Positions 49,420-62,289 of a DNA stretch of 64,000 bases are shown piece by piece. The notes below the pieces were generated by a model. The model saw only the letters and a list, made by a program, of their open reading frames with translations, ran no database searches and was not told where the DNA came from. The stretch lies in the NCBI RefSeq assembly GCF_034190915.1, contig NW_026947506.1, positions 16,801,501-16,865,500 on the forward strand, written 5' to 3'. The stretch comes from Cavia porcellus. Its lineage: Eukaryota; Chordata; Mammalia; Rodentia; Caviidae. Each line of letters starts with the position of its first letter. Position 1 is the stretch's first letter. A program made the translations under genes and the position numbers.

Positions 49420-49425
49420 TTTATT
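49420..49425 (-). terminator. Polyadenylation signal for the TDPOZ gene
   Basis: AATAAA on the minus strand lies about 460 bases downstream of the stop codon at 49,888. It is the first good AATAAA I noticed there, which would give a 3'UTR of roughly 480 bases. Confidence 0.55.
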
Positions 49426-49887
49426 TACAGAATACAGGGAGGGGGAAATATAAAGCCACTGTGTAGAGTGAGGGACCCAGAGCAGGGTGATAGGGAAGAA
49501 GGCCTGACAACCTACATTCATGAAGTGAGTTCCTGATCCCTCATTCTAAGGCAGCTCCAACACAAGGGTTTATGTCTCCTTGCTGAAGAATTTGATTTTA
49601 TTTTGGAATCAACATTGCAATAATCAGGATGCACAACATTACACAAGCCAGGTTTCTTATTGTCTCTAAGTTACATACTTAAACCTTTGAAAAAGTTACT
49701 CTTATCCCAAATTCCAAAGGATCTATCTATTGTTCTTTAAAATTAAAAAGGTGCTCCATCTAACCCTAGAGAGGGACATTTCAGTATTTCCTCATAGTAG
49801 AGTGAAAGCTCCACAGATTGTCCTATCTAAAAAAGGTTCAGTGGAAACAACTGTGACCACTGTTTTGGAAAGATGAGATGTGGTATC

Positions 49888-50994
49888 TCAGGCCAGCCTT
49901 GGATGTTTGCACAGGGGACCCAGGAAAGCACCCTGCATGGAAGCCAGAGACTGGTAAGCTTCAGCCAACAAGTGAGGGTGAGACACCATCAGGCACTTCC
50001 ACGTGGATGTCTGCAGGATGTAAGAAACATGATAGTTGATGAATTCCAGAGTCCAAGTTTTCAATTGGTGTGCACCGTGGAGGTCAGCCAAAATGAGCAT
50101 TTCCAGGGCATTCTCCACAGAGAGGTTGCTGCCAAGGTGGATTTCACACATGAGCTTCAGGTGCTCCAGACCAAACCTATCTGCAGCTGCCAGCAGATCA
50201 GATGCCATTCTGCAGAGATTTGGTGTCTTTCCAGTGTAGATGAAAGAAATTATTTCATTGAAAACTGCAGGATCCATATCACTGATTTCAACTGGACTGT
50301 TTTTACTCTTCTGCAATTCATACTGAAACAGGGCCCTAAAAACTGGAGAGCGAGCTGCTAAGATGGCTTTGTGAGCCTGGAATTCCTGGCCAGCCACACA
50401 CAAGCAACAGTCTGCCAGCAGGGAATTCTTCCACAGCCCTGCTAGATCATCAGGCAAGGAGCACTCAGGAACATCCATATTCATGTTATTCTGGCTAGAG
50501 ATGTTGGTGGAGTCTTGTGCCACTTTCACCTCACACCAGAGAGTCAGCTTGTCATCTGGGAGAAGCCCATTGCTTTCTTCTAAAACCAATTCTCTCAAGA
50601 TGAATTTTCTGAATCCCCAGTCTGAGCCTGGCTCAAAACTACGAATTTCTTGACTTGATAGACCATTGGTTTTCTGTCCTTTATCATTCACAATGTAAAA
50701 TGTAAATTTCGCCCAAGCTTCTCTCATTGGACAGCTGATTAGTGCCAGGCCCAGCGACAGGTAATCTTTGCTTTCTTCATCAACGCCTCTTGGATATACT
50801 CGTAAGCACCATTTCAGTTTATCATTTGATTCAGATGAAAAGGTTGAACTTTCAATGCTATGACCTATTTCCCTTAGGCAAAAGCTAAAGTTACTGATGG
50901 TCCACAGGTAGGAGAGTTTTACCACTTTGACTTCTGTGGTGTATTGCTTCTCAGCTACTGGCCCACTTGACATTTCTTGAACCCCTGCCATCAC
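49888..50994 (-). CDS. TDPOZ/SPOP-like MATH-BTB protein, 368 aa, single exon
   Basis: This is an intact intronless frame. Residues about 23-156 form a MATH (TRAF-like) domain, 185-292 a BTB/POZ domain ([22 protein letters not shown] core), and 293-350 the 3-box/BACK-like helices. In SPOP this architecture recruits substrates through MATH and binds CUL3 through BTB and 3-box, giving a ubiquitin ligase adaptor. Length matches SPOP (374) and rodent TDPOZ proteins (~365), and similarity to SPOP is high throughout. By alignment, Tyr87 and Tyr123 of the SPOP substrate groove are Gly82 and Arg118 here, while Phe97, Trp126 and Phe128 keep the aromatic positions of Phe102, Trp131 and Phe133. The basic nuclear-localisation tail of SPOP is replaced by CKHPRLA. 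The start is the first of two adjacent ATGs; the second is equally possible. Mouse TDPOZ genes are expressed in oocytes and early embryos, which is plausible but unproven here. It could be called TDPOZ or SPOP-like; the orthologue number cannot be assigned. Confidence 0.93.
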   Translation of the reverse strand: MMAGVQEMSSGPVAEKQYTTEVKVVKLSYLWTISNFSFCLREIGHSIESSTFSSESNDKLKWCLRVYPRGVDEESKDYLSLGLALISCPMREAWAKFTFYIVNDKGQKTNGLSSQEIRSFEPGSDWGFRKFILRELVLEESNGLLPDDKLTLWCEVKVAQDSTNISSQNNMNMDVPECSLPDDLAGLWKNSLLADCCLCVAGQEFQAHKAILAARSPVFRALFQYELQKSKNSPVEISDMDPAVFNEIISFIYTGKTPNLCRMASDLLAAADRFGLEHLKLMCEIHLGSNLSVENALEMLILADLHGAHQLKTWTLEFINYHVSYILQTSTWKCLMVSHPHLLAEAYQSLASMQGAFLGPLCKHPRLA

Positions 50995-53161
50995 CAGTGT
51001 GAAAGAGAAAGAAGTTTTTGCAAGTCAGAGAAATGGTTTCTTTCTTCACTATATTAAAAATGTCACTCCCGTCAGCAGACGGGACAAGTAGACAAGTAGA
51101 GAGATATGCAGTCATGAAATGCAGAGCCTAATTATACATTAAAATATTCAATTAGAATTAGATTTTCTAAGATTTGCTAGTGTATCAGTCACTAGTCAGT
51201 TGTTTATTTATTCCTGGAAGAAAAAGCTCACCTAAGAAGTCTCCCTTTTTGCTCATTTTCATGATATTTTTCTGTAATTGAACCACTTTGGAGACGAAGG
51301 AAGGATAATTGCTAAACATTTGAGGAAAGCTGGAACTGCATAGCAAAATTCAGTTCCATAAGCAGCAAAATACTGTACTCGAAAAAAATCTATATTAATA
51401 ATATTTTATAACACAATCGATTTTGTTTGGTTTGTTGCTATTGGAGATTGAACCTACAGGTTTGACACTGATTTATGTCTCTCATCCATTTATTTATTTG
51501 AGGAAGATTTGGCCCAATTTATTTACTAGACTTCCAAAGTTGGGATTCATCTTTCTGAGGCTTCATATTTAATTCTGCAAGAATGCTGGTATTGGAAGAG
51601 TGCACCAGCATGCTTGTTTGGTCACCTGTTTCTCTAATACACCTCCTCAATGCTGTTAACCTTCCAAAGCAGTCCAGTGCTGTGACACAGATAACTGGAG
51701 TGTGCTTCAAACAAATGGTGCCTTCAGAAAATTTATGGACATTGTTGTGATAACACCTAACTTAACACCTTTTTTGATCTCCATTTTCTGCCTATGGCAC
51801 AATATTCTTCACATTGAGTTTGGTGTGTGACGAGGTAAAAACCTTGCTGAGGATGAGCTAGAAAATGTGACTACCTCTCTTTTCCTTCTCTGGCCATAGG
51901 TTTTTAGTTGGCAACAAGATGGCTCTCCTTCCCACTTGCTCTCTTTGCTCCCTGTTGCAAGGCAATTGACTCACACAGTTCTTGTCAGAATTCTGGGTTA
52001 TCAAAACACCATCCTCATCTCCTACATGAGTACAACCTGGCCAAGATAGGTAACTTACCCACTCCAGCCCCTTCGGTTGACACTGTTGCATTTGATAATA
52101 GATAGGGCACCAGGAAGAACAGATAAAGGCACTGAGAGAGGCAAATGTGTTTTTTATTTTCCTCAGCCCAATGCACATCAAGCCTTCTAGGAATCCCTCG
52201 TTTCAGCCCTCTGCCTGGCTGACACAGGACTGTCATCACAAGGAAAGCAGCAGCTAAATAAAACTGGTGCCTAAGGGAAGACAAGCTTGCCCATGCCATG
52301 GGAGAAATTTTCAGGACAACTAAGTGACAGAGAACTTTTCTTAATGACATTATGCCAATCTTGGTGCTCACATGCAGTTTTAATGCCCATGGGGGTATCT
52401 AATAGGTATCCTTGTTGTTTTCAAATAGAAATGTCATAAAATGAAATAAAGTAAAATAGTGCTGTTTCTTCAAGAGCTCATGTGTGTTATTTTTCCTAAG
52501 ACAATTTAAATCTGGGATTCTATTTCTTAGAGCCCCAAGTACATTACCTGAAATATCCCTATCTATGTTAGGCAGTGCTCACTAGGTAAACAGATTTAGT
52601 GCTAGTAATCTAGTAAAGTTACAAGATTTAAATGATTGACTTACAGTTGGTGCACACAGAGTCACATACAGGAGAGTCAGAAAGGCTATTGGCACGCTGG
52701 AGACACAAAGAACCCAGTTCAAATCTTGAAGCTGTGTTGAAAACACGCTGAGTTCTTCTCAAACAGATGTGACCCAGCCTTCTTTGATCCCCTTTTATAC
52801 CACTTAGATAAGCATCCACCTTAGGGTGGATCTTTGCAAAGTATTCTAATCCACTTGAGCTCAGCATTTTTTATTCAAATTAACAGATTCAGTTAATGCT
52901 TACACCACCTATCTTCTGTCTTCTTGAAGAAAAGAAATTCTTTTTGCTGCCTCTGAATTTCTTTTTTGCTTTCATTTATTATTTCATTAAGTTTTTTAAA
53001 AGTTTCTTGCTATGTAGTTAAGCTAGCCGTACACCTTCAATGATCCTGAGACTGTTGTATTCTGTGATTTCAGACAAGTCCACTATGCCTAATTCTTCTG
53101 TTTTCTAACTGCTAAAGAGGTAGGGCAGGTTTCTGAAATTTGAGTATTCAGGAATCAACAG

Positions 53162-53297
53162 CAGCCAGGCATAGTAGTACACGCCTTTAATCCCAGAAAT
53201 CCAGAGCTGGAGTTAGGAGGATCCTTACAAATGTATGACTAACGTGAACCACATAGCTAGAGCTTGTTTCAAAAAGACAAAAAAAAAAAAAAAAAAG
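53162..53297 (+). repeat. B1 SINE with poly(A)
   Basis: It starts 'cagccaggcatagtagtaca' and continues with 'cgcctttaatcccagaaatc', a 7SL-derived B1. It ends in an 18-base poly(A) (about 53,279-53,296). No copy is seen at the matching place in arm A, so it is younger than the duplication. Confidence 0.9.
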
Positions 53298-53813
53298 AAT
53301 CAAAAGTAATCAAACTATGCATGTTGAAGTGAAGGAAACACAGACAGACTTCTGATAGGCTTGAGGGGAAAAAAATCTCTCATATCATCACAAAAACTCA
53401 GAAATCCTCCCAAGGAAAATGTGAGAATAACAGGCAACTCTGCAGAAAGCTTTCTGGATTTGAAGTCCCAAGTAAGAGCACAAGGAATTGAGTACTCTGA
53501 ACCCTATGAACACTCAATTCTGGTGGCCAAAACATGCTTGTAGGGAAAAGTCCCCATTTGGGAGAAACTTCTAGGGAACTACAATCCTACCTGAGCTGGT
53601 CAAGAACAGAAAGGTCCGAGGAACCAGAAGTTACAGTCCTAAATAAAAAAGAAATGCTATGAAATCAACAAAAGTGTTTACTGTAGGGTGAATTCAGCTT
53701 CTCTTGTGCTACTTTGCCTCTAGTAGAGAAATAATTATCTCAGGGACTGGGTATACGAGGATATCAGTGACAGCTTACAGTTTTGCACATGCATGAACAC
53801 TTGGGAGCCATTT

Positions 53814-53817
<4 letters not shown>

Positions 53818-53860
<43 letters not shown>
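53818..53860 (+). repeat. (CA)n microsatellite
   Basis: An uninterrupted CA run. The same tract sits at the matching position of copy C, and as a degenerate GT tract in arm A. Confidence 0.97.
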
Positions 53861-53862
<2 letters not shown>

Positions 53863-54867
53863 TATCCAAACACACACTGCATGTCGACTGAACAAGACAC
53901 AGGAAGTAGATCAAACACTTCAATGTAATGCAGTGTTAGCATGATTATAAGCAAGATTGTGAAATAGAATTAAGTCAGTGCATTTTGGAGGTACACAAAG
54001 TAACACCTATGGTGATAAAAAAGAATATTTTTCATAAAAATACAGCGTAACTATGAAGTAGTATATCAGCTAGGAAAGCTCTGAGCATAAGTTTGAAAAC
54101 AGCACAATAATAACTTAAAGGTGTAGAAAATTTAAAAATTCCTAAGGATGTTAAGAATACTTTCCTTGTGGGCTTTTTTTTTTTTTTTTGAGTGGGATGG
54201 TTTTGGGGATTAAATCTTGGGCTTTCATACCAATTTACATTGTTTAGTTGGAAATAAGATATCACTAAGTTGCTGAATTGCCTGAGCTTAATCCGATTTT
54301 TGGCAAACTATTTCAGTCTACCAGCATGCTGAGATTACTTAGAGACACCTGAACTGAAGTTCTGAAACGAAAAATCTCCACAGAGCATTTTTATGTGCCA
54401 CTACCAGTTCAAGTACCTTAGGAATTGCTGGTCACATGACTCCTGGGCCAGTTCATCCAAATCACCAACTTGATGAGATTAAGAGTCTCCTGACATGGGA
54501 ACTGAAACCCTTGGTGTAATCATCCATGGATGTTCACAGTTGAGTGTAATATTAAGGGGTCCCCATGGTGCTCGTATACTGTGGGTGAGCTTGGGGTGGG
54601 GTGGTATCTCTTGCTGCTGTTCATTTTGATCCTTTTGTTGTTGCCATGAAAATAACAAATTTGCACTACTAGGAAGTTCTTCCATGATGGTTGTGCCTTG
54701 GAGCATGCCAAACACTGAGGATACAAACCACATTCCACCTCTCCTGCTTTAGGTTTTGTGTGTCAGGTATGTTTGTCTCACCAAAGAAATGCTGGCATGT
54801 GGCTCAACATTTTGAAAGCTGCCTGAACTTATTGCACATTGACATCATTTGGATATGGTTTGAACTC

Positions 54868-54950
54868 TTTTTTTTCATACAAGAGATGAAATTCAAAACT
54901 ACTTGCTTGTAAAGCAGGAGCTTATGCTGCTGAGCTAAATCTCCTACATA
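54868..54950 (-). repeat. ID-type SINE
   Basis: The reverse complement contains 'gagatttagctcagcagcat' and a B-box-like 'gttttgaatttcatctc', followed by an A-rich tail (T run at 54,868-54,875). Confidence 0.8.
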
Positions 54951-56519
54951 TCTGAACGCTTATCATGGGATGGTACTCTTATTCTGGGAACTGGGTTCAT
55001 AGTGTAGCAGTGATAAAGTAATAAAACCTTAAGAGTTAGAACCAGTTCGAAGTAAATTAAGATATTAGAGCACTACACTCAGGGAAATAGAAAGTCTGTC
55101 TAGCTCAGCAGATCAGCTAAAGCTGAAAATGGATCACATGTGGGGCCAAAGCAAGGCTAGTCTGAAGAACAGGGTCTTCGTGGTTTAAGTCACCGGGATA
55201 GCTGCTCTTATCTCAAAATCTCTGGGTGTCTGAGACAAGTTATGTGGATAACCTCTTCGGTGGAGAGGTTTCATATGATACTGAATCTACCAACTGTAAA
55301 AATAAATGTGCTTCATCCCATGGAATTCTCATGTGGTTTCCTCCAGCTCCTTCTTTCTTTTCTCCTGCTCCATTGTACTTTCCATCAGGAAAGAGTGCTA
55401 CAAATGATCTCAGGTTTTGGTACTCTGACTCTTGTCATTTGTCCCCATGATCGCACCATTCACATCCTAGGAAAATTGAAAGTTGCAACTCACAGGAGTG
55501 TGTCCATTTCATTAAAATGGATTGGTCTCTACAAGAATGAGTCATCACACTTGAGGCTAACCCAGGCCAGTAATAATTCACTAGCAATAACTATTGTTAT
55601 ACCACCCACCACTAGAGCCTCATCTGAGACAAATAGATGCCTGTACCATTCTCTTAAATCTCAGAAGCAATGAGCTGAGAAAATCACTTCATAAACTACA
55701 CTGCTTCACAAAGCTTTGTAATTAGCACAATACATGATAAAATACCAGAACTCTTTTAGGAAATCACTGATTCCAGATATAGGGTAGGCAAAAGATAAAT
55801 GAACCTAAGATGTCTTCTTGTGTTTGAAAACCACAGTAAATATGAATAGTGAGGAAACACTCTTCTCTAAGAAAGGCCACAGAAATTGTGTGGATCTCTT
55901 CCTTCTGCATACTTCCAAGTAGCACTTAACTCCACGATAAAACTCTCTGGCTGAAAAGCTTAGGTAATGTGAATTGTCTGGGAAGCATGTGCTCACTTAA
56001 AACTAGGAAACCAAAAGCAGAATAGATATTGGTGTTGATAAGCAGTTTCTACCCCTTGTACTATTCTATTTAATAAGCATGTATAAAGCATTGAGAGGAT
56101 ATCTACTCCAGTTATAAGTTTTAATGTAAGTAATAAGGTTTCATTGTAAGTAATAAGAAGTGGATAATTTTCCACATTTGGATTAGATAAAATTTAAAAT
56201 TTGAACTCAGAATGCAATGATTAAGGATAATAGAGTACTATATAATGTTGTGAATAATTTAGCAGTTTCTCATGTCTTGAAGTGATGAAATTAACATGTT
56301 TCAGTAAAGCAGAGGTAGTTTCTGAGAATGATGGACTCATAGTGACCCCAATGGCTGAGCATTTTTCCATTCCCTTTGAAAGCAGACCTGAACCATGAGG
56401 ATATATATAATGCTGCTGAGTCTGGTAGAAAACTGGAGCACACATCTGAGTTTCTGAAAGCACAGAGAAGAGAAGCTTTGGAAGAAAGCAGGTGAGATCT
56501 ATCCATAAATTGGAGTCTT

Positions 56520-56655
56520 TATCTCTTCCTTTTTTCTTTCTTTCCTGTTCCCTCCTTCCTTCCTTTCTTTGTTCCTTTATTCCTTTCTTCTTTCTTTCTT
56601 CTTCCCTCCATCTTTCCATCTTTCCTTCAATCATTCTTTCATTCGTTTTTTTTTT
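56520..56655 (+). repeat. TTTC/TTCC microsatellite, imperfect
   Basis: This is a pyrimidine-rich imperfect tract at the matching position to 20,786 (copy C) and 8,054 (arm A, complement). It is much shorter and more broken than its counterparts. Confidence 0.9.
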
Positions 56656-56999
56656 TTATTCAGGTTATTATGTAGTGCAAATTGTCCTTGAAAATCTGGT
56701 GATTTTCCTGCCTCAACCTCGTGAGTGATGGGATTATAGATGTGTGCTTCCACATCCTGCAACTCAGGATTCTTACTATTTCCACAAGTTGGACCCAAGG
56801 AGTGAATTGGTTGAGGAGGAGATCTAAGAGCTCTGAGCAAGTAGCATATAGTGATTTCTTACTCTAGACTTTAGGTTTAGAGCCAGTCTGTCAATATTCA
56901 CTGTTTGTACTGGTCCCAAATCCATATCCTTGCTCCTGACACTGGATCAGTTTACCCAGAAGAACCACCTCTTCCTTCCCAGCCAACCTGTTCTGTATT

Positions 57000-57155
57000 T
57001 TTTTTTTTTTGTCTTTTTTGAGACAGGGTCTTGCTATGAAGTTCAGGCTGGCCTTGAGCTCACTTTGTATCCCAGGCTGGTCTTGAACTCGCAAGGATCC
57101 TCACACCTCAGCCTCTGGAGTGCTGGGATTAAAGGTGTGAGCTACCACGCACGGT
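57000..57155 (-). repeat. Full-length B1 SINE
   Basis: The reverse complement runs from a 'gtgcgtggtagctcacacct' start through 'ttaatcccagcactccagag' to an A-rich tail (T run at 57,000-57,010). Length is about 150 bp. It lacks mouse-consensus details. Confidence 0.92.
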
Positions 57156-59297
57156 AAGCCAATCAATTTCTAATGGAGTCTTGAACCTATTTACTTCATA
57201 TTACCTCCCTGCAATCAGCATTCACCAATATGTGATCCTAAAGGAAACCCTAAAGGTTGACCCATTGTACTCTCTGTCCTGCTATTCTCATTAACATAGG
57301 AAACAAATAAACACAGTACTCAGTACAGCAGCATTCTGGTGTTCCTACCCCCTCCCACAGCCTCTCATCTGAATCAGCCTCTCAGATGAAAGGTAGGTGA
57401 TAGATCAGAGAATGCCAAATATGGAGCACCATATGAATTAAGTTGCCCAATGGACATGGGGAGTGATAATGCCAAAAAATAGGCTTATACAGGTGACTTA
57501 CGGGGCAGACAAGGTACACGTAGCCCAGTAAGTTCCCTGTCAGAGATGTCATCAACAGTCCTCTTCATTTTCTGAATCATTATTCACTCTTTGTAGCTCA
57601 GACACTATAATTTCAAATCTAGTGTACCTTATTCCCTTGAACAAAAAATACATTTAATATCATATTATAGATGGACAAAAAACAACAAATGGAAGAACAG
57701 TCTCTTCTGATCATGTAAGGGTATATTTCTGACCTATCCACACTACATCTAAGTCTTTCTTGTTGGAAAAGTATACTAATTTGGAAATATCCTACTGAAA
57801 AGTAAAAAAAAATTGAACCTAAAACATTCTAAGACATTCATAAAATGAAGTGTTTCGTTTGAGTCTGAAAATTCCTCCAAAATCTCATGCAGTCATTCAA
57901 GCAGTTTTCTAGATTTGTGCATGACTCATGGTCCAAAGTTTGGATTATAGGTGTGAATGCTACACTCAAGCCTGTGTGGCCTTCAAGCAAAATAAGGAAC
58001 AGGAAGAATTTTCCTCCTGTGAGCCATTCATTTTGATCTTGTTGGTTTCACTGTTTGCTGCTACCATGAAATGTTGCCCTTTGCCATGCACTACTCTCCC
58101 TTGGAGTCAGTGGTTTATAGAGTGAAATGCCCACGAAATGTTATGTAAGTAAGCCCTTCCTTCCCTTCACTTTATATATTGAATGTCTTGTCTCATTAAT
58201 GGGAGAAAATACCCAACACTACATTTGGTACCCAAAATGTTGGGTTGCTGCACTGTCTATACCTGGCCATGCAGTTCAAAAGCCTTTGGAAATACTAGAG
58301 CTGAAATCCTAAGGTTGATCTATGTGAGAAATGCCCCTCAGATCACAAAAGAACACACAGCTGATACAAGATAGAAATCCTTTCAGGAAAAAAAAAGGCT
58401 CTGCAAGTTTCATCTGGGAAAAGGGCTTCACTGGTTGTTGGCCTCCACAGGTTGTGTTTTATTGTTATGGCATTTTCAAGAAATTAACACTTGGGACACT
58501 TAGTTCCACAAACAGGTGAGGTTTAATTCAAACAGTAAATGTCAGCCCATGTGACATTAAGACACTATACTGTTGCCTTTTTTCACTTCTGTTATAAATC
58601 GCTATACAAGTCCACAAGTTTAGAGGGTTGCTATGAACCCCACCAATGTGGCACTTATTTTGCTTTGGAATCTTAGAAGAGCTTCTTACATGTCTGGTTA
58701 ATCACAATGCAAAATGTAAGGAAAAATGCCTCTTGGTGGCTTGAGATGAACCCATTGTGTTTCCTTTTCCATAGTTTTTATGACCAATTAATGCAGAGGA
58801 GCAGACTTTGGGGATTTGGCCAAAGTTAACTTAGTATTTGAGTTCTATTTGATAACTAGATATCTATGTAAACCACAAAATAAGAGAAATTTTGAAGACC
58901 AGGATTTGTGGGATTTCTAGTGGAAAAGCAGAAAAAGGAAACAATACTGGGAGATGTGAATGCTCTCACATTCTCCACTCAAAGATATATTATTTTCTAG
59001 GATATATCTAGTCTTTCATGAGGTTGTGGTTACTAGTTCTGCTGACTGGTATTACAGTCATCCAACAGTACCATATGTGCTTGATATACACTACTTTGAA
59101 TTCTATGTGTTATCCAGTTAATTTTAGGCATGACCTAAATTTGAAGACAACTATGATATTAAATTTTGGCCCTGTGATTCCTTCTAGGTTTGAGTCTAGC
59201 TACACATTCCAATTGAACAATATCATATTGTCCATGAGTATCATTATATAATTTTTCCCCTTTTATTCTTGTCCTGATTTGTCTAAAGTTTCTATGT

Positions 59298-60262
59298 TTA
59301 TTCATGTATTGTTTGCATAGAAACTGCAGTTTCTCCTATTAAAGTAGTATGTCCTGCTTGTTCCATTAAAAGACAGCTAAGTCTCTTTCTAAATGTGATT
59401 AAATGTACATTTGCCAGTGAGTTCACCTGGTTATGAAGCATTTTAATGACTGACCTCACCTGAATGAGGCTCTGTTGTTTGCTTGGGTTATTCAGTGAAG
59501 CCTCTAGAGTCGTTTCAAAATGGGCTAGTGCTCCTGCACTAATTGCAAGTGTTGCAGGATGCTTGCCCTTACAATTATTCATAGTATAGTAGTCTGTTTT
59601 GTCATGTCTGCTGGTTAACGGAAAGCCATCAGTCCTGGCTTCCTACATGTACAGCTGTCACTCTGTGAATGAGCTTTGTTAGTAGGCAAGATAGTGTCAT
59701 AGTAAAAGTTTTGTCTATGGTTGAGGCATTTGAACAACCTATTAGTAGAGAAAACCATGAGTCTTGAGCCTCCCAGTAGGTGGAATCCTGAGACCTCGTC
59801 TGGTTTCATGTAACTTCACTGTCACCCTGTCTGACACGAAATTCTTGTCCATAAACAGTCTCTATCATGACTAATGGTATGGATTCTCAGTCTTCTAGGG
59901 AACAGAGTATTTAATGGGGTATAACTGTGGTTGATGAAGCTATAGCTTCATAAATCTTTAATTTGGTCTACTAAACATCCAGCAGCTCCTTACTATCATG
60001 GGGTGTGACATTTTTAGAAGTTTATTAGTCCTATAAAGTAAATCCTAGATTTTGCATTTTTTTTTGGTCTAGGTTAACCAGAATATCTACCACGGATGAG
60101 GTATTACTTTTAGGGGTGCCTTAGGTAATACATTTAGCATCAGGCTTACACAAACATGCAACATGCAGGAGAGTGTAAGAAAATAGGCAGCAGGGTTTCA
60201 GAGCAATATTTCAGTCCTTGGTATGTAAGAAAGAATTCTTTGTCTGCCCCCTTCCCTATATT

Positions 60263-60302
<40 letters not shown>

Positions 60303-61140
60303 CCAAATGAGCCCTCTTGCTCAAATTGGATTATTAATACCCTTGAGTATGATTCAAACCTGCATACAGAACTTGTTTGACTATGCAGTTCTGCAACATT
60401 ATAACTATTCTCTATATACATGTTAGAACTTGTTATTCTGAGCCCACCATTTGGTCAATGGATTTTAGTCACTTTTTTTCTAATTATAAGGTGTAAACCA
60501 CCATACTGCCATACCCAAAATCCTATGGTTCTACAACATCACTCTGGACTGTATGCTTCTGTTTCATTTTTACAATTCTGCTTTATCTTAGGATTCATAT
60601 ATAATCCATAAATCACCAGGTTTATGATACCTAAATTATGCCTCAGTGTCTTTTTAGTACCTTACATGCAGGGAATCCTTCTATAGACCTTCTTCTCTGC
60701 CATCCATTGGGTTTCCAAAAAATAGCCTATGGGGATAAAGACACAACAGAGAGGCATTCTGCTTTTATAGCCTGGTTAATTCCAATATTATTTAATTTGG
60801 GGGATTCACTGCTATATTCAGAGGGATGCATCCAAGTTCATCAGGACTGGCTATTTTTGACTATGAAATAATGTCATGAAACTTCACCTGCCGAATGAAG
60901 AGCAGGAAAGGTAAAGCCTGGGTTGTGACTGTTAAGTGTAACCCCAGAAGAATTAATCAGGTTAGCACTAGGAAAATAATTTTAAACAGTTGAATATTTA
61001 GTTTAATAAAAACAAGTAGGGATAATAGAACAAAAGCAATCTCCTCTGGAATTTCCCACTTCCCTAGGGACATTGTCCCAAGGTCAACAGCATACACCAT
61101 GACATCCAAGAGGAATAGGATCAAGAACCCAATCGGATAG
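59298..61140 (-). pseudogene. ERV env remnant, arm B
   Basis: This is the inverted counterpart of the arm A env. The 94-codon frame 59,298-59,582 covers the start of the transmembrane subunit, from a fusion-peptide-like stretch to the heptad and immunosuppressive-type region. The cysteines of CX6CC are lost and the frame then ends. Upstream, 59,615-59,810 matches the end of the surface subunit, and 60,960-61,140 matches the leader region. Unlike arm A there is no LTR insertion between them. Many stops make it dead. Confidence 0.75.
60266..60299 (+). repeat. (TA)n microsatellite
   Basis: An uninterrupted TA run inside the env remnant of arm B, with no counterpart noticed in arm A. Confidence 0.95.
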
Positions 61141-61224
61141 CAGGTTATTGAAGATAACTATAGTCTAGTGTACAGTGTCTCCTCAATCTTCATTTATGTG
61201 TTGAGTCATCAGCTTCTGAGATGG

Positions 61225-62125
61225 TGAAGACAGGACTTTGGGTACTTTGTCACTTCATTGTGTTCTTTAAGGGAGCTGTTTAATTGTTAGTTGTAGTAAT
61301 GGATTTTAAGGAGAGCCATTAACATCAGAATATTGAATTTATAATATTATTTATGATGATCACCCAGAATTTAACAGAAAAAAGGAGCAAGAAACATATC
61401 CACAGCACTAATGACTCAGAATATTCATCCAAGAGCCTGTGTCCCACAGCAATGTCATGCAGGAGCCCATGACAGTGCTTCCCATGAGTCTATGTGCCTC
61501 CCACACCTGAAGGTCTGGAGCCAAAACAAAGGACTCACATTAATCAGTTTTATGGATCCTCACTAGTAAGGGCCAAAGCTCAGTGCTGGAAGCTGGAAAG
61601 ACTATGACAACAGGGTTAGGGAACTGTGATTGTAGGTTGAGGGTTCTGTGCTGGAGCCAAGATGTCATGTGCAAAGCAAAGATCAGGGCTATCCTGAAAA
61701 GTGCCACAGTCATCCTCAGCAACATGGAGGTTCTGGGCTGCTCTGATGAAAAGAACATTTTACACATGCCAGAAAGGCAACATGACAAGTTTGTCCTGGA
61801 AATTAAATGGCCCATGTGTTTTCCTCCAGAGCAAGAAAGCAATTTTCAGTGTAAGGACCAAAGTTCTCCTCAATTGAACCACAGCCAGTCGTACAACATG
61901 GTCTCAAGTTCCTGTGCTTACAATGGTTCAACTCACACTGGAAGCTAGTCATGATGACCTGCTGCAGGAGAACCAATGGCTCAAACAGCAACAAATAGGA
62001 GAATCTAAAATGCCTCACGAGTCTTGTCCACATCCCAATTTATGGTGGCAACTTTCTGTAAGTGGAGTACCTCTGCTCAGCACCATGCTGATTTAATGCA
62101 GCTGGCATTACATTGACTATCTGTT
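61225..62125 (+). other. Arm-B-specific insertion with possible retrocopy
   Basis: Arm A passes from about 2,745 to 2,818 where arm B has about 900 extra bases. Inside, plus-strand frames (121 codons at 61,583-61,948, shifting at about 61,925 to a second frame) have a non-repetitive composition, with a KFVLEIKWPMCFPPE segment, a SSPQLNHSQSYNMVSSS segment and an LLQENQWLKQQQ coiled-coil-like segment. This resembles a frameshifted processed pseudogene, but I do not recognise the parent gene. No poly(A) tail is visible. Confidence 0.4.
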
Positions 62126-62289
62126 TTTAATCTATAACATTGTGACATATTTTTCAGCGCTCAGTGGGACACATCCACTTCTTCATGTCCTGTAGTTTCC
62201 TCGAACATATGCAATGGATAGAATTTGAGAGATGAATATGTCACAAGTGGCAATAGGGAGCCCGTAATTTTGGTACTCCAAGTGTCCAC

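Larger units (their letters stand above)
50995..59290 (-). repeat. Duplicon arm B flank (5' flank of TDPOZ gene)
   Basis: This is the inverted counterpart of 5,740-13,241, running from the TDPOZ start back to the ERV env remnant. It contains the putative promoter region of the TDPOZ gene, but I see no clear TATA box or CpG island. No second gene is present; short frames in arm B are not preserved in arm A. It carries relic SINEs shared with A and C, plus younger SINEs found only here (53,162 and 57,000). Confidence 0.85.

Noticed and set aside
49873..50361. 162-codon plus-strand frame overlapping the TDPOZ gene
   Set aside because: It is antisense to a well-supported MATH-BTB coding sequence, has no domain and is explained by that gene's codon pattern.
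59018..59251. 77-codon hydrophobic plus-strand frame
   Set aside because: It lies antisense at the end of the env remnant of arm B, has no counterpart in arm A and no known motif.
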